Of a stretch of DNA of 5,805 nucleotides, positions 5,765-5,805 are shown piece after piece. The notes under the pieces were generated by a model that worked only from the letters and a program-made list of their open reading frames with translations, searched no databases and was not told where the DNA came from. The stretch's first letter is position 1, and each line of letters begins with the position of its first letter. The position numbers and the translations under genes are program-made. This DNA comes from Treponema sp. (lineage in GTDB: Bacteria > Spirochaetota > Spirochaetia > Treponematales > Treponemataceae), in contig JAFLSP010000115.1 of the NCBI GenBank assembly GCA_022510885.1, positions 1 through 5,805 of the forward strand. The letters are read 5' to 3'.

Positions 5765-5805
5765 ATGGAGCAATCGCCGCAAAAACGCCAGTATCGGATT
5801 TTCTT
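5765..5805 (+). CDS. Possible start of a divergent gene, cut by the window edge
   Basis: An ATG at 5765 opens a frame of 13 codons (MEQSPQKRQYRIF) that runs off the window. GGTGA at 5757-5761 could serve as a Shine-Dalgarno sequence but is only 3 nt from the ATG. No convincing plus-strand promoter precedes it. Too little is visible to name a product. If real, it would share the 105-bp region with the MATE promoter and might be co-regulated. The opposite strand is also open here, so coding is uncertain. Confidence 0.22.
   Translation, partial: MEQSPQKRQYRIF

Noticed and set aside
5747..5767. Small hairpin CATCT/AGATG, with an alternative CTGT/ACAG stem, near the right edge.
   Set aside because: The stems are only 4-5 bp and mutually exclusive, with no T-run and nothing to distinguish them from chance.
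5641..5805. Minus-strand frame open from the window edge to a TGA near 5641, with several Cys residues (CGDCSICHH) suggesting a zinc-binding tail of an upstream gene.
   Set aside because: It runs through a near-perfect promoter, its third-position GC is lower than in the neighbouring genes, and no start or conserved pattern is visible. A chance open run is more likely.

Overview
The window looks like chromosomal housekeeping DNA from a GC-rich bacterium (about 60% GC by eye, with strong G/C preference at third codon positions). I favour a Treponema-like spirochaete. Two features suggest this: a type I 3-dehydroquinate dehydratase fused to shikimate dehydrogenase, and a kinase-free, membrane-anchored PASTA protein directly behind fmt. 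Both are arrangements I recall from treponemes. This assignment rests on gene content and memory, not on a search; other phyla also carry AroDE fusions.

Plus strand, 4-4317: four tightly packed genes, probably one operon that begins upstream of the window. They are fmt (methionyl-tRNA formyltransferase), a single-pass membrane protein with three PASTA repeats, aroDE (bifunctional shikimate-pathway enzyme) and rpiA (ribose-5-phosphate isomerase A). The spacings are 43 nt, 1 nt and an 8-nt overlap. Each downstream gene has a recognisable Shine-Dalgarno sequence, and the last two lie inside the preceding coding sequence, which suggests translational coupling.

Minus strand, 5659-4307: one complete MATE-family multidrug/Na+ antiporter gene that converges on rpiA, the two 3' ends overlapping by 11 bp. 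It has its own near-consensus sigma-70 promoter (TTGACA, 17-bp spacer, TATCAT). The predicted start site leaves a leader of only about 11 nt with no Shine-Dalgarno sequence. Terminator-like elements for the two converging units appear to lie inside each other's coding ends.

The right-hand 146 bp (5660-5805) hold the MATE promoter, an 8-bp inverted repeat whose arms flank the -35 box, and possibly the first codons of a divergent gene running off the window.

The genes do not form an obvious functional pathway. They serve translation initiation (fmt), probably the cell envelope (PASTA protein), aromatic biosynthesis (aroDE), pentose phosphate metabolism (rpiA) and efflux (MATE). I see no mobile element, CRISPR array, tRNA or rRNA, and nothing I would call a new biological system. 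The points most worth a second look are the stand-alone PASTA protein, the active-site variants in AroDE, the short-leader MATE promoter with its inverted repeat, and the overlapping convergent ends.
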